Positions 23,190-34,924 are shown, numbered from the stretch's first letter. The stretch is DNA of 64,000 bases from Cephalotus follicularis (GCA_001972305.1 BDDD01002277.1:217216-281215); one strand, 5' to 3'. Notes: generated from the sequence alone by a model not told the origin. A program made the numbers and translations.

Positions 23190-24892
23190 ACAATCCACCA
23201 GTGCCTAATGAGCTGTCAACCAATCCATACCAAGGATAACATCAAAATCCTCGATACGAAAAGGTATAAGATATACAGGAAAGCTCCGTCCTCCAACTAC
23301 TACTTCACAACCTCGATACACCTGCTCAACCAAGTAAGTTTTCCCTGTAGGAATTGACATTGCTACACTAGCATCTAGGGGACTCAGCTCCCGGCCGACA
23401 TGAATACATAATGTATGTGAAATGAATGACAGTGTCGACCCTGTATTAAATAATACTACAGCATCATGTCCAAAAATAGTAATCATACCTACTGCAACAT
23501 CTGGAACTGTCAAGGCCTTATCTCTGGTCAATGCATACACTCTGGCCGTCGCCGTAGGTCTACCTAGCTGCCTGCCACTGCTAGTTCTGGAGGTACTAGC
23601 CTGAAGTGCAGTAGGTTCGGTCCTTTGTGTGCCTAACTGCCGTCATGTCTATAATTTCCCTCTGCCTACAGTCCGTCTATCTTTCGAAACTAGCCCCGGT
23701 GCTATTGCTGCACTCGGCGGTGGAAACGGGCACTTCCTCACCAAATGTCCAGTCTGACCACACCGGTAACACTCCCGCGTCCCACTCCTATACTCCCCAT
23801 AATGGAATCGACCACAACTCCGACACTGTGGTGCCCATGAAGATGCTGCTATACTCTGGGTGCCAGCCAGCCTGTTGCCCTGATAATAATTACCGCAAAT
23901 ACCATTAGCAGCTAGAATCTGTGTCCGCTTCTGGCTAGCTGCTCTCTACCCCTTTGGTCTAGCAAGTCCGCGGCTCTCCCCACCAGCGGGTCTACTGGTG
24001 GGTGGGGGTCTACATTGTCTCTTGGCTACAGCTTTCTGCTTAAACCGTGATGTGGGCCTCTTCCGTCCCTGGTGATGCCTGCGCCTCTAATATGCTATAT
24101 TCTGCTCTACCCTCTTGGTTGTCTCCACTAGGTCACTGAATACGGTCCAATGAGTAACGGACACTGTATGCCTAATCTCAAGCCTCAGTCTGTCCAAAAA
24201 TTTCAAGCACATCTTCGATTGATATGCTACTAGTGCTGGTATATAGTGAGATAGCTCTAGAAATCGGTACTCATACTGTGTCACTATCATACGACCCTGC
24301 AGCAGGTGTATGAACTCCCTCCGCCTATCCTGAACATGTGGGAGAAAAGAAATGATTGCGGAACTCCTGTCTAAATACCTCTCATGTAATCACTGCAGGG
24401 TCTACAAATCTGGCCCTAGTGGCCTCCCACAGTGTAATGCGCCCCTTTCCATCAAGAAGGATGCGTGCAGGGCTCTGGTATCATTATCAATCCCAACCTG
24501 CTCAAAAATCTGCTCCAATATGCTCAGCCATGCCTCGACATCTGTGGGTCCTCCTATGCCCTCAAATGGAGTAGCTCCTAAGCGCTGCATGCGCTCCATA
24601 GGTAGTGGCTGGGATCTAGCAGCTCCCAATACCTGAGCAAATAATGTAAATGTCTGCACAAGTTTAGGCGACTGCCTGCAACTGCTTGAGGAGGTGGAGG
24701 AGGTAGCATATGTGCAACAGACAACGCTGCTGGAATCTCAGTGGCTATAGCAGACTGAGCCTCCTGCCCCTGCATCTCAAGGTCTGCATGTACTCTAGGC
24801 TCTGCAGGAGGTATATCCTGATCCACATGTGGCCTAGGGGGAGCTCTACCTCTACCTCGGCCACGACCTCTACCACGGCCATGGAGCACCAT
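23190..24892 (-). pseudogene. Element D gag and protease (broken)
   Basis: The likely start at 24892 gives MVLHGRGRGRGRGRGRAPPR, an arginine-glycine-rich N terminus that could bind RNA. A frameshift near 24660-24680 precedes the capsid region (GGPTDVEAWLSILEQIFEQV). One CX2CX4HX4C zinc knuckle is seen (CYRCGQTGHLVRKC, about 23735-23780). The protease segment 23205-23540 is intact for 111 residues, but its active site reads LFNTGSTLSFIS, with Asn in place of the catalytic Asp. This protease would be inactive even without the other damage. Confidence 0.87.
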
Positions 24893-24987
24893 TACCTTCA
24901 ATATGACATATAACATGATGTCAATACTCAATTATACACCCTATATGCAATGCATGAAATGCATAAACCCGCAGAATCCCAAACCTG

Positions 24988-25000
24988 TCTCTGATAACAA
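24988..25000 (-). other. Primer-binding site of element D
   Basis: The minus strand reads TTGTTATCAGAGA, one base different from the usual tRNA-iMet complement TGGTATCAGAGC in its core. It lies three bases from the 5' LTR (25004). Confidence 0.7.
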
Positions 25001-25003
25001 AAT

Positions 25004-25364
25004 TGACACGACCCGTCCCGCAAGGCTGTGACCCCGCCCGAACAGATCGTGCCATTCTATAATCAAATTTTCAAATTAAGATCATAACCAAATCAAATTT
25101 CTATCATTTACAATTCATTTAACATATAAAGAGGTGGAAATTCCTGCAAAAAAAAAAAAAAAAAAAAACTGCAAGAGTTTCCCTTAAAACTGGACTTTTC
25201 CCAAAATTTTTCTTGTAAGAAAACAGCAATCCACACTCCCGTAGGAGGAATCAAGATGTATATATAGTCCTGTTTCCTCATACGACCTATCATAATCGCA
25301 TATACTCATACATATCTACAACATAATTTGCAAGTCTCATATATTTATATATAATAACCTAAAT
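25004..25364 (-). repeat. Element D 5' LTR, inner part
   Basis: Begins TGACACGACCCG and matches 14225-14570. A run of 21 A (25148-25168) replaces a short A stretch in the other LTR. It is interrupted at 25365 by element E, with target duplication TAAAT/CAAAT (one mismatch). Confidence 0.88.
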
Positions 25365-25536
25365 TGTCACAGCCCGTTTTTCATTAACAACATATATATG
25401 GTTATCAGTTAATAATCCAGCTTTCAACAATAATCCAAAAATCAAAACTTAAACTTTGCAGAAGCATTCATATACTGGATTATTTAAAAGTCTCCACATG
25501 TAGCCCATACTACATGTGTACAAGTACAACACAAGT
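25365..25536 (-). repeat. Element E 3' LTR, inner segment
   Basis: Starts TGTCACAGCCCG and matches 38069-38235, ending at the solo LTR inserted after CAAGT. Confidence 0.9.
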
Positions 25537-28200
25537 TGTAACGCCCCATAATGTTTCTCTTGGAGATAAAGAAAGTTTGAGGATAATAAAAAGCTTAAGT
25601 TAAAAGGGCCAAGGACTTAAGGATAAATAATAAGATGTTATAAGAGCTTAAGGCTAAATCATAAGTGTTATAAGGATCAAAGTGCAAAGCTTCCTTGAGA
25701 AGTTTCCAAGTTCTAAGAATGTGATGATGAGATGGTAAGGTGGTTTCGGCGTCTTAGTGTGTTGAGATAGAGAAAGTTGGCAGAGTTGTTAGTTCAGCAG
25801 TTTTGAGGTGTGAGAGAGAGAGTTTTAGTTTCCTTTCTCTTTCTTTCCTTCTTCCTCTGCGGAAGGATGGTGTAGTTTAGACCTCTCAAGCGCAGCAAGA
25901 CGAAGAGTCAGACCAGGAGAAGGAAGAAGAAGAGGAGCTAGTTTCCAGAGAAAGCAGTAAAGAATAGTGAGTGGGACATCCTTTCCTTTACAGTTGTATT
26001 ATGTTCATGTTTATGTTATTTTCTTCTTGAAAATCTTACCTTCAGTTTCAGTGTAGAGCAAGTGAGTTTAGTTGGGAATCTCTTCCATAGCGTTTTTTTA
26101 TGTAAGCCATTCTTTGTGAGTAAAGAGTTTAAGCCGAGCAGAGATGCTCAGTTCCTTTCTAAGTTTCAGTTATCCTCAGATATGGTAACATTACGTGTTC
26201 AACCCCCTCCTCGGCCTACTATTGTCTATGATTGGAAGTCGAGCGAGTCTGCCCCCAAGTTCCATACCTGGATCTCCTTTACACTGTTGTCTATGACGAG
26301 GTTTAGGGTGAGTGCAGCCGAACACGAATGTACATAGCTCCAACCTCCTTGGACTACTATTGTCTATGATGGGAAATCGAGCGAGACTGTCCCCGGGTTC
26401 CATACCTAGATCTCCTTTACACAGTTGTCTATGACGGAGTATAGGGTTTGAGCACAGCAGAGCTAAGTTGCCAGGTTAGTAGAGAATAGAGCCTTTCAAT
26501 AAGTTTCCAGAGGAGGACCTTGTCCTCAGTCCTCAGTTTAGATAAGAAAGATAAGCAAGTTCAGAGGAGAACTTAGGTTCTCGGCAGGCAAGCTGCCTAG
26601 TTTATGGCTAAGGCTGAAGATCAGCTCAGCTCAACGCCACTATAAGTTGGCTACTATGTATATATGCAGCATCAGTTCACTATAAGCTGGCACCTATATT
26701 ATGTATAAACAGAGAAAGAAAGCAAAGTAAGTTCCAAGTCCAGTTCTTGTCCTCCTCGGCATTTTAGCCTAGTTGGATCTTTTTCAGAGAATCCTCTCTA
26801 ACAGTTGAAATATTAAGTTTTATTCATCTTTTCATGAGTATTATAGAGTATCAGCTAAGCAGAGGAAAGAGTAAGTCTTTCAAAGTACTTCGAGCATTTC
26901 TTTATTGTATGCCATGACATATATGTTGTTATAGTTCTCTTCCCCAGTTGGGATTTTACTCATGTCCATGGTAACATTCTTTTAGCGCATTCATTTTAGA
27001 AGAATGCATCAGAGGATGTTTTGTTCTCAGTCACTTAGTCAGTTTGACTAATCCCCTCGCAGTTTATCTTGCAGACTAGCCAGCAGGAAGAAGAGATCCT
27101 CCAGCCCTACGATAGAAAGCCTAAGGAAAGGTAGTTTTTTGTTCAGCACCCTGGGAAGCAGCTCGAGCATCTAGCATGCATAGCATTGGGAATTCTTTTG
27201 GGTTCCTCTACCTTTCTTTTGTTTTGTGGAGTACCCTTGAGTACATATGTTTTGTATAGGATATGTTAAGAAAGGAAGCTTATGTTAATTCTTTTGTTGA
27301 ATGGAAGAGACCAGAGGTTGCTCTAGTCCGAGGACTAGTATGTTATGTAAAAGTACTTTGATGAAAGCAATAGATGTTTTAGTCCGTGGACTAGCTTTAT
27401 GAGATGATATGTTAATAGTTTTATGTTTAAAGATTTATGTTTGCAGTTATGTCCGAGGAGCCAAGGAGTCCTTGATAGCATGTTCTTTTGCCGTATGGAT
27501 GTTGAGATATCTTAGTCCGAGGTGAGGAGGAGTCCTCAGATGGATTTATGTTTATGGGAGTAGTTAAGGCGTTGTCCCTAGATGCCTTAGAAGAAGAGAA
27601 AAGAGAGGGAGACCTCTGATGGTTTTAGAGATAGACGTGAGGCTCAATGTTGAGTCCTCGGATGTGTGCCAGAGGAGAAAAAGAGATAGGTCAGAGGACG
27701 ACTTGAGGTTTCATGCGGCAGATTAGTATAATAGTTTCTAGCCCTAAAGTGTTTTAAGTTAGTTAAGCTGTGCATTTTGATGCTCGGAAAGCTTATGTTA
27801 TGAAGAGCACTTTGGAGAAGGGCGGAGGAGAAAAGAGTAGTGGAGGAAGTGTGTCCTCGGGCGTTTTGCAGACCTTGGTGTTAAGTGATCATGTGAGGAG
27901 CATGTGGCTGTTCTCCTCGGGCGTTTAGTAATGTGGCGCGTTTTGGAGTCTTGGATAAGAAGTGCTGAGGACACAATGAAAGGGGGAGTTTGGATCCTCT
28001 GTTCCCTGTGTCCTCTGCCCTTTTTGCCTTGCAGCAGTTGCGCGCCCAGCCAAGGCCTCATCGTCTGGCCTTTGTGTAGCAGATTCGAGGATTGATCTTA
28101 GTAGTTTTTAGCAAGTAGTTAAGTAGAGCATGGTTGTTGGCAGGAGCGCCATCCCCGGCAGGGCACGTCTCCCAGAGCAGAGCGGGAACGGGTCCTGTGA
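25537..28200 (+). mobile_element. Solo LTR 3 (about 2,660 bp), inserted in element E
   Basis: Starts TGTAACGCCCC and belongs to the same family as 14940-17399; they share a GGTGTGAGAGAGAG leader and a repeated GTTCCATACCTGGATCT block. It is flanked by CAAGT (25532-25536 and 28201-28205). The empty site is preserved in E's other LTR near 38230. With this duplication the LTR ends TGTGA, so a final CA may have been lost at the junction; the right edge could be off by 2-3 bases. No GTCGAC cluster is present. Confidence 0.88.
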
Positions 28201-29286
28201 CAAGTTATATGTTACATATCTGAAATGTAAATATAGCATAATGGAGTATGATTATTACAAATTAACATTAACAACCTTAAAAAGATAAGCCTTCAAAGAA
28301 CGGCTTCAGCAGTCAACTGCACTTCACTTCATCAATCTGAAATAGTAGGTATTAGTCGTTGTCCTCACTTGGCTAAGTAGGAAATATGCATGACAATGAA
28401 TATAAGATGCAATCATGCATGATAGTTTATCATTTTGAAAATAGTTAATATATATATGACAATATACAAACAATCATGCCAAGTGGCTACACTCATTTAC
28501 GTATCAATCATACCGTACAAGGGTACAAACAATCAATCACTTTGTCCGAAGACCACTGGTGGGTGTCATCTCGTGCTACCTCCTAGCCCAACCGATGCAC
28601 CGCCCAACTACCACCATGCACTTCGATGATGATAAAAAGGGTAAACACTATTGTTGGCACTTGGCGGGCAATCACTCACTCACGATCTGCATTGCAGATA
28701 AGTTGGTGTATAAGCACTAGCCATAAACTCCTAGCCCATAGGCTCACCGCCGTAGTCAGTGATACACTCCGATCACTAAACCATCAGCATCACTTCAATC
28801 ACAATCAATTCACTGATATTACATATATGCAATGTAACATAACAAGTTCTCCTTCGTAGAGAAAACGATAACAATAAGTCACTTTTGAAACAGTAAAACG
28901 ATCATTGCTCAATGGCAAAATAACACTTAGCACAGGTTCTCATTATAGAGAAAAACACTTGAACACTTTACACTTATCTTTTAGAATCACTTGAAACGCT
29001 TTCAATTATTTTAGGAGAACATTTAAACAATAATATTTATGAAATACTTTGATAACTAACAATACAGTAGCAATTGCATCAATACATTAGTAGTGCAAAG
29101 ACCAAACATTACACGGTACACTCAATCAATTTATGCCAATCACACAAGAATGCATAAGTCATTAGATTCTATATATTTCGATTATACATAGCAGGGGTTG
29201 ATTATCGGAATCATCCCTTATCGAAGCTAGTATAATTACAGGTCATTTAGCCTAAACAGTACTTATCAGTGACGATAATATCATTC

Positions 29287-29444
29287 AACAGTCGACTGTT
29301 TCCATTACCAGTCGGCTGATTCCTTACACAGTCGGCTATTACTTATGAATAGTCGACTAGTTACCTTGAGTAGTCAACTATTTACACTTAACAGACAGCT
29401 GTTTACATTGAGTAGTCGACTGTTATCCAAGGCAGTTGACTGCT
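29287..29444. repeat. GTCGAC palindrome cluster, element E 3' LTR (inner)
   Basis: Eight degenerate copies of AGTC(G/A)(A/G)CTGTT lie about 18-24 bp apart, forming a loose tandem array. The first is the perfect 14-bp palindrome AACAGTCGACTGTT (29287-29300). Related forms carry AGTCGGCTG. Confidence 0.88.
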
Positions 29445-30171
29445 TTTGCCCAGATTATTGTTCACAGCAGAAACAGAAAAACAGAGCATGCTTTATAACA
29501 TTTCAATTCACTCCAATTCAACATGTAATCAAATACAAACCATCTCAACACGATATGCATGCTACATATTTCAGAATCATGTCAAAGTTCCTACCTCAAT
29601 TCGTTATCCCAAAATCAATTTGGGATTGATTCTTCTCTTTGAGTTCCAAACACTTCCAATTTATATCAACTATAAATTCAGCAATTAATCTAAGTGTGCA
29701 TGTTAACAGTAGGCATAGATAACTAATTCACTACATATATGCCTATTGAATAATTATAACAAACCGAAATTAAACCAGAAGCTTACCAATTTGATTTCAA
29801 GCTTCCTAACTCCACTTTGAACTCCAATTTCCACATGCACACAGTAGCAGATGATTCTCTCTCCTTTCGACGTTGTCAACACTATAATTCACACATGCAA
29901 AATATGTTGTAAAGGAATCGTATTCAAGTAACCATTTCCAGTCATTAACTCAACGGTTCAACCTTTTCTCTTCTCTCTCACCACTTACTATTTTGTTTTT
30001 TCTTGCAGGTTACATTGACTCAAGACACACACAGAGGACACTAATGCATCAGTGTAGGCATCTGGTTCTATGCCACGTTTCTTAGCAATTCTCGCCAGCC
30101 CACACCTGTCCAAGCTGAAGACACGCCTGCCCTGTTTCATGCAACACGTATCCGGACATCTGTCTGAGCTC

Positions 30172-30303
30172 TAACAGTCGACTGCTTCCTTTGGACAGTC
30201 GGCCGTTCCATTCATTAGTCATCCACTCGATTGTTTCTATAACAGTCGGTTGTTGCCACCTCAAATTGCCCAGTCGACTGTTGTACCAAACAATCGGCTG
30301 TTT
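30172..30303. repeat. GTCGAC palindrome cluster, element E 3' LTR (outer)
   Basis: Six copies of CAGTCG(A/G)CTG type are present, with a perfect CAGTCGACTG at 30271-30280. The arms match the inner cluster of the same LTR. Confidence 0.86.
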
Positions 30304-30495
30304 GGCAATCCCTCCTTTGAGCTCCTTACAAATAACTTCCCTCCTTAGCTTAATGCCATACAATTAAGCTTCCACTTAAATTCAGTATCAACACATTGCT
30401 CAATTAAAAGACAATTAAGCAGTAATTCTAGTTCAATGTATACTTTATTCATTAATTGTACAATATACATCGAATTTAAAATTACGGGTATTACA

Positions 30496-30508
30496 TTCCC
30501 CCCTCCTT
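30496..30508 (-). other. Polypurine tract of element E
   Basis: The minus strand reads AAGGAGGGGGGAA up to the 3' LTR edge, an uninterrupted purine run. Confidence 0.85.
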
Positions 30509-30535
30509 ATAGAAAATTTGTCCTCGAATTTAACT

Positions 30536-31209
30536 TTACATTCTGAACAAGTGAGGAAATGTGTCAATCTTCTCGGCTTCACGTTCCCATGTGGCTTCCT
30601 CAGCTCCGTGAAACCGCCACAATACCTTTACCATAGGAATAGTCTTATTCCTCAGTACTTTCTCCTTTCGGTCAAGAATCTTCATTGCCCGTTCTTCATA
30701 AGATAGGTTATCACTGATGAATCCCGTGTCGTAGCTCAACACGTGAGATGGATCAGGTACGTATTTTCGTGGCATTGAAACATGTAATACATTATGAACA
30801 CTCGATAAGCTGGGTGGTAGTGCGATCTGATATGCCACTTCCCCAACTCTCTCCAATATCTCATAAGGTCCAATGTACCGTGGAGCTAATTTCCCTTTCA
30901 GGCCAAATCGGTGCACTCCCTTCGAAGGCGAGATCCTCAGAAAAACATGATCCCCCTTCTCAAACTCTAGCTTCCTCCTCCTTCCGTCGGCATGACTCTT
31001 TTGCCGACTCTGTGCAGTGAGTAACCTCTTCTTGATTATCTCGACTTTATCTGTAGTCTCTTGCACAAGATCCGGTCCCAACACATATCTTTCACCCATT
31101 TTGTCCCAGCAAATGGGAGACCTACACTTCCTTCCATACAAGGTTTCATAAGGAGCCATCCCGATTCTGGCATGATAGCTGTTGTTGTAAGAGAATTCAA
31201 TCAGTGAAA
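30536..31209 (-). pseudogene. Element E integrase C-terminal half and chromodomain-like tail
   Basis: This runs from LIEFSYNNSYHARIGMAPYE through CWDKMGERYVLGPDLVQ, GPYEILERVGEVAYQIALPP, NVLHVSMPRKYV and the tail RFHGAEEATWEREAEKID to the stop at 30536. It is open throughout and has no internal stop. Its N-terminal half lies beyond the chimeric insertion at 34054. The tail is the chromodomain-like end typical of Tekay chromoviruses. Confidence 0.9.
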
Positions 31210-31214
31210 GATGA

Positions 31215-32376
31215 TGTGACGCCCCAAATTTCATAAATAATTATTTTGAAATTGGTGCGTGTACAGTTGCGATAAAATCGATAGAGCCGGAGTAATAAAA
31301 AGGCATTACGCATTTAAGTCGTAATCGTGTTAGCTAAGACGGCTAATATAAATCTATTTTTAATGCGCGACAACAAAGCCCAAATGTTCGCAATATTATT
31401 GCGATTATTTTGGTGGTTGTTTGGATAATTTATGTCGCGATTTGCGGAAAAATCGGGACCCGTACCTTAGTATTTTACCAGAAAATACTGAGGAAGAGGC
31501 AAATTATAAAGGAAATGAGGGACACACACGGGCGCATCGCGCGCCCGTGCGTTTTGTACCTGCAGATTAGAGGGAGAGAGAGACAGGGAGAGAGTGCAAG
31601 AGAGAGTGGGAGAGAGAACGGTAGAGAGATCGGGAGAGGACGCCGGAGGCAGCTACCGGACCGGGAGAGCACGCCGGTCAACCCAGGGCCTCCAACCGAC
31701 GGTAATCTCCTCCCCCTCCTTCTCTTTTTCTTCTTTTTCTTCTCCTGGCCGCCACTGTTCGCGCAAGATGCCGGCGTTTCCCGACGCCGTTAGCGTCGCG
31801 GGTGGCCTGGGTTTTGGTGTAGAGGACTAGCTCTACCCATTCCGACCACTGGTGCGGCGTGATTCGGCCGAAAACGGCCGGAATCAGTTGAATGAGTCGA
31901 CTCAGCGAGTCGACTCACTGCCGCCTTGGACCGCGCGTTTAGCGCCGAGTCTTGGCGAGTCACGGCCATGGATGTGTAAGACTGTTGAATATGTGGCGTT
32001 TTTGGGTGGTGATCGGACCTGTGGAGGTCCGGCGAGTCGACTCAGTGAGTCGCGACTCACTGCCGGCCGTGGCGCGGCGTTCGGCGCCGATTCCCGGTGA
32101 GTCTTGACCGGTTCTGTGTAGACCGTTCAATGTGGAATCCGTTGATGGGTGTTTTGTCGCCTGGTTGTGTCGGTCGGAACCCGGCTGGCGTTTCGGCGAC
32201 GGAAATGTTTTGTGTGTCGAACATAACGGAAATGTGTTGTATGTGCAGTGTGTAAGCGGCAATTGGATTTGGCATCGAGGAATTGATCAATTGGTGAGAA
32301 CCGGCTTCGGTTCAACGATTATCGAAAAGGTTCGGCAATTGAACGATATATGTTGTTTGTGGAACGGGGTGTGACA
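31215..32376 (+). repeat. 5' LTR of chimeric element (1,162 bp)
   Basis: Starts TGTGACGCCCC and ends GGGGTGTGACA, directly before a primer site. It is markedly GC-rich and contains a GAGAGAG leader (31570-31640). It carries GTCGAC palindromes with GAGTCGACTC arms. Confidence 0.85.
31893..32062. repeat. GTCGAC and TCGCGA palindromes in chimeric 5' LTR
   Basis: TGAGTCGACTCA (31893-31904), GAGTCGACTC (31907-31916) and GAGTCGACTC (32034-32043) are all perfect. The last overlaps CAGTGAGTCGCGACTCACTG (32043-32062), a perfect 20-bp palindrome centred on TCGCGA. Confidence 0.9.
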
Positions 32377-32380
32377 ACAG

Positions 32381-32392
32381 TGGTATCAGAGC
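32381..32392 (+). other. Primer-binding site of chimeric element
   Basis: TGGTATCAGAGC, four bases after the LTR end, the tRNA-iMet type also used by A, E and copia. Confidence 0.88.
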
Positions 32393-32540
32393 TTATATTC
32401 CTTTTATAAGCTATCGCTGGGATACTATCCTCGGCAAGTAAAGAATAGGATGAAGGAACTTGTCCGGGCTAATAGGTTCCTTGGCAATTAACGATTGTTT
32501 CCTCGAGATGAATCATGACATCTTCCTTAAAGGAAACAAA

Positions 32541-32796
32541 ATGGATGGAAGTAGAAAACGCGGAAGGCCTTGAGCCGTTAATGAAAGTATTCCTAAGGAA
32601 GTGAATGACAGAACGGACCTTATGAGCCGTGTAGCGAATTACTTCCTGCAGCAGGTGGCTGCGAATGCTGCAAACATGGTGGATATGCGTCGATTGTACG
32701 CACAAGCATTGCCAAGGCACGTGGTTCCTGACCATGTTGCGCGGCATGATGGAAAACGTTTTGGAAGAGCCTGATATGAACGTAGATACCTAGAGT
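32541..32796 (+). pseudogene. Gag N-terminal remnant of chimeric element
   Basis: The start ATG gives MDGSRKRGRP, then a TGA stop. The following VANYFLQQVAANAANMVDMR and RRLYAQALPRHVVPDHVARH resemble the gag N terminus of element A (VRIADYFQQQ..., RRNYAQAQPRHRAPDQ). Similarity fades after GKRFGRA (about 32772). Everything from mid-gag through integrase is missing. Confidence 0.8.
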
Positions 32797-34053
32797 GATG
32801 ACGTCGATGCCTAAAGGGTGGTGTTGACGCTAATAGCCCTGTTTTAGTGAAACTGCCCGGTTTCGCATGGATTTTGATTCCGATTGAGATCAGGCTAATG
32901 TTTAAGCCTCCGAAATAGTGCCTAAGGCTGCTGAGCAGTCTAGACTTTCCCGGAAGGCTGACCTTGAGAAGGCAGACCTCTCGAAATCCTATGGGATATA
33001 CCAAATGAAGTGACAGTGAGGGCTATGAACTGTATAGCGGCTAAGTGACCAACCGAATGAGCCATAATGGCTAAGTGACCCACCGAACAGGCCGTAATGG
33101 CTAAATGGTCGATCGGATGAGCTGAAAGGCATAAGTGTTGTCAAAAAAGTTTCCGTATCGAATAGTGGTTGATCAGAATAGAATATAAATGGTCATTGCG
33201 AATGGCTAGTGTGTAATCATGGATCGTATTGTATTGTTATCGATCGTATCATATCGTAATGGGTCATTATTGATTGGATAGTGATCTAATGGACCGTGAA
33301 TGGCTGTTGGCCGTAACGGACATGAATTGTAAATTTGTATTGACCGTAAACAGCTGTGGGCCGTAAACGGATACGAATTGTGAATGGATATAGACCGTAA
33401 ACGGCTATGGACCGTAAACGGATGTGAAATGCAATGGATAGAGCACAATCATGGATTGACACGGGACGAAAGGCCCCGGATGACGGTATATGGTAGAGTT
33501 ATTGATGCCGTATTGTGTTATGACTTATATAAATGTGAAATGACATTGTTCACATTGCTTATGCTATGTACGCATCTCACATGATTGTAATTTTATATAT
33601 ATCTGCTACACCTCTGCATACATTCATTGCATATATATATTGTACACAGCCATTGGTTGCTGACCTATTTCATTGAAATGAAGTGGGTCAGGTTCAGGTT
33701 CATATGACAGCTACAGTGATTAGTCAAGACAAGCGCATGGTAAGAAATTATATTTCTCCAGCTTATCTTGTGTTATATGAATAAGGTAAGGGAACTGATA
33801 TTTTGAGGATTGTTATTGTACATTATATGACCTGCCGGCTTGTGGCAGTGCGAGAATATAAATTTTGATGATGTTTATTGTTGTAGCATGTAGTATGGGA
33901 TGCATGCTACGTTATAATTCGGCTTATATTTAAATGCTTCCGAAAGATGTTAACGGATTTGGAAAGTTTTAAATTTATGGTAAATTGCATAAGCCGGATT
34001 TATATGTTGATTGCCACCACTTATATATGTTGTTTGTGGAACGGGGTGTGACA
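32797..34053 (+). repeat. 3' LTR-like part of chimeric element
   Basis: It begins at a weak GTCGAC cluster (32800-32830, GACGTCGATGCC and GTTGACGCT). It ends with sequence resembling the inner end of element A's LTR (GTAGTATGGGATGC, CGGCTTATATTTAAAT, GGAACGGGGTGTGACA). Between 33230 and 33430 it has a repeated GACCGTAAACGG phrase. Only the final 31 bp matches the 5' LTR. Confidence 0.7.
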
Positions 34054-34924
34054 GATGATCTTCCCAACTCCCAGCGAAGTCAATAACACAAGCCTGAAGC
34101 ATATCTTCAAGAGTTTGAATGGTATGCTCGGGCTGTCCGTCAGTTTGTGGGTGAAACGCAGTACTGAAGTTCAAGGTTGTTCCCATCGCTGCTTGGAACT
34201 TCTTCCAGAATCTTGAAGTAAATCTCGCATCACGGTCTCAAAAAATACTGACAAGCACTCCATGCAATCTCACTATCTCCCGGATATATAATCGAGCCAA
34301 CTTCTCGATGGAATAGGTCATGTTCATCGCAAGAAAGTGTGCAGACTTGGTGAGTCTGTCCATGACAACCCACACTGCTTCATGTCAGTTCTGTGGCCTC
34401 GGTAAACCCGATACAAAGTCCATGGTCACATGCTCCCACTTCCACTCAACCAATGGCAACGATTGTAGCAGTCCCGCAGGTTTCTGATGTTAAGCCTTCA
34501 CCCTCTAATAGGTCAAACATCTTGCTACATATTCAGCAATCTCTCTCTTCATGCCACTCCACAAGTAGTTTCTCTTCATGTCATGCCACATCTTAGAGCT
34601 TCCTGGATGAACACTGTAATTTGATTTATGAGCTTGTTACAGTAGCTCACCTCTGATGCTCTCATCATCCGGAACACATACTCTTCCTTGGAACCTCAAT
34701 ATGCCATCCGCATGTATGGAGAATTCAGAATCAAGATCCAAATTCTCATGAACGTTCCACAACTCAGTATCACTGAACTGTGCATTCAATATACGATCTA
34801 GTAGTTTCGATTGTGCTCTAAGATTAGCCACAATAACTCCTCGGGAAACCATGAACGGATTCCATCTCTGGAATTCGTCCAATAGCTTTCACTGTGAAAC
34901 CATCGCACCAATAATCATTGCCTT
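34054..34924 (-). pseudogene. Element E integrase N-terminal half (broken)
   Basis: Reads [54 protein letters not shown] and STAFHPQTDGQPEHTIQTLE, then stops at SWEDHL where the chimeric element is inserted. The position of the catalytic Glu is still readable (EHTIQ). Stops occur at 34637, in the zinc-finger region (CLTY for the expected second Cys), and before DRDARF. Confidence 0.87.

Larger units (their letters stand above)
28201..30495 (-). repeat. Element E 3' LTR, outer segment
   Basis: Matches 38231-40517 along its whole length, with scattered substitutions and small indels, and ends GGGTATTACA. It carries two GTCGAC clusters. Confidence 0.92.
31215..34053 (+). mobile_element. Chimeric retroelement inserted in E integrase
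   Basis: A perfect target duplication GATGA flanks it (31210-31214 and 34054-34058). It has a 5' LTR (31215-32376), a primer site, the first 75-85 codons of gag, and then about 1.25 kb that resembles the inner half of a Tekay-type LTR. Its two ends share only the last 31 bp (32346-32376 and 34023-34053). It has no pol, so it is non-autonomous or deleted. The mismatched LTRs suggest recombination between subfamilies or copies. Confidence 0.85.

Noticed and set aside
25148-25168. Poly(A) tail of a LINE or SINE
   Set aside because: It is an internal A-run expansion within D's LTR; flanking sequence on both sides matches the other LTR.
29287-29444. Evenly spaced short repeats resembling a CRISPR array
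   Set aside because: Units are short (about 10 bp), degenerate and palindromic, spaced about 20 bp, inside a plant LTR; no cas genes.
31410-31793. 127-codon ORF rich in RERESAR-type repeats
   Set aside because: It comes from the GAGAGA leader and a polypyrimidine tract in the chimera's LTR; no start context or domain.
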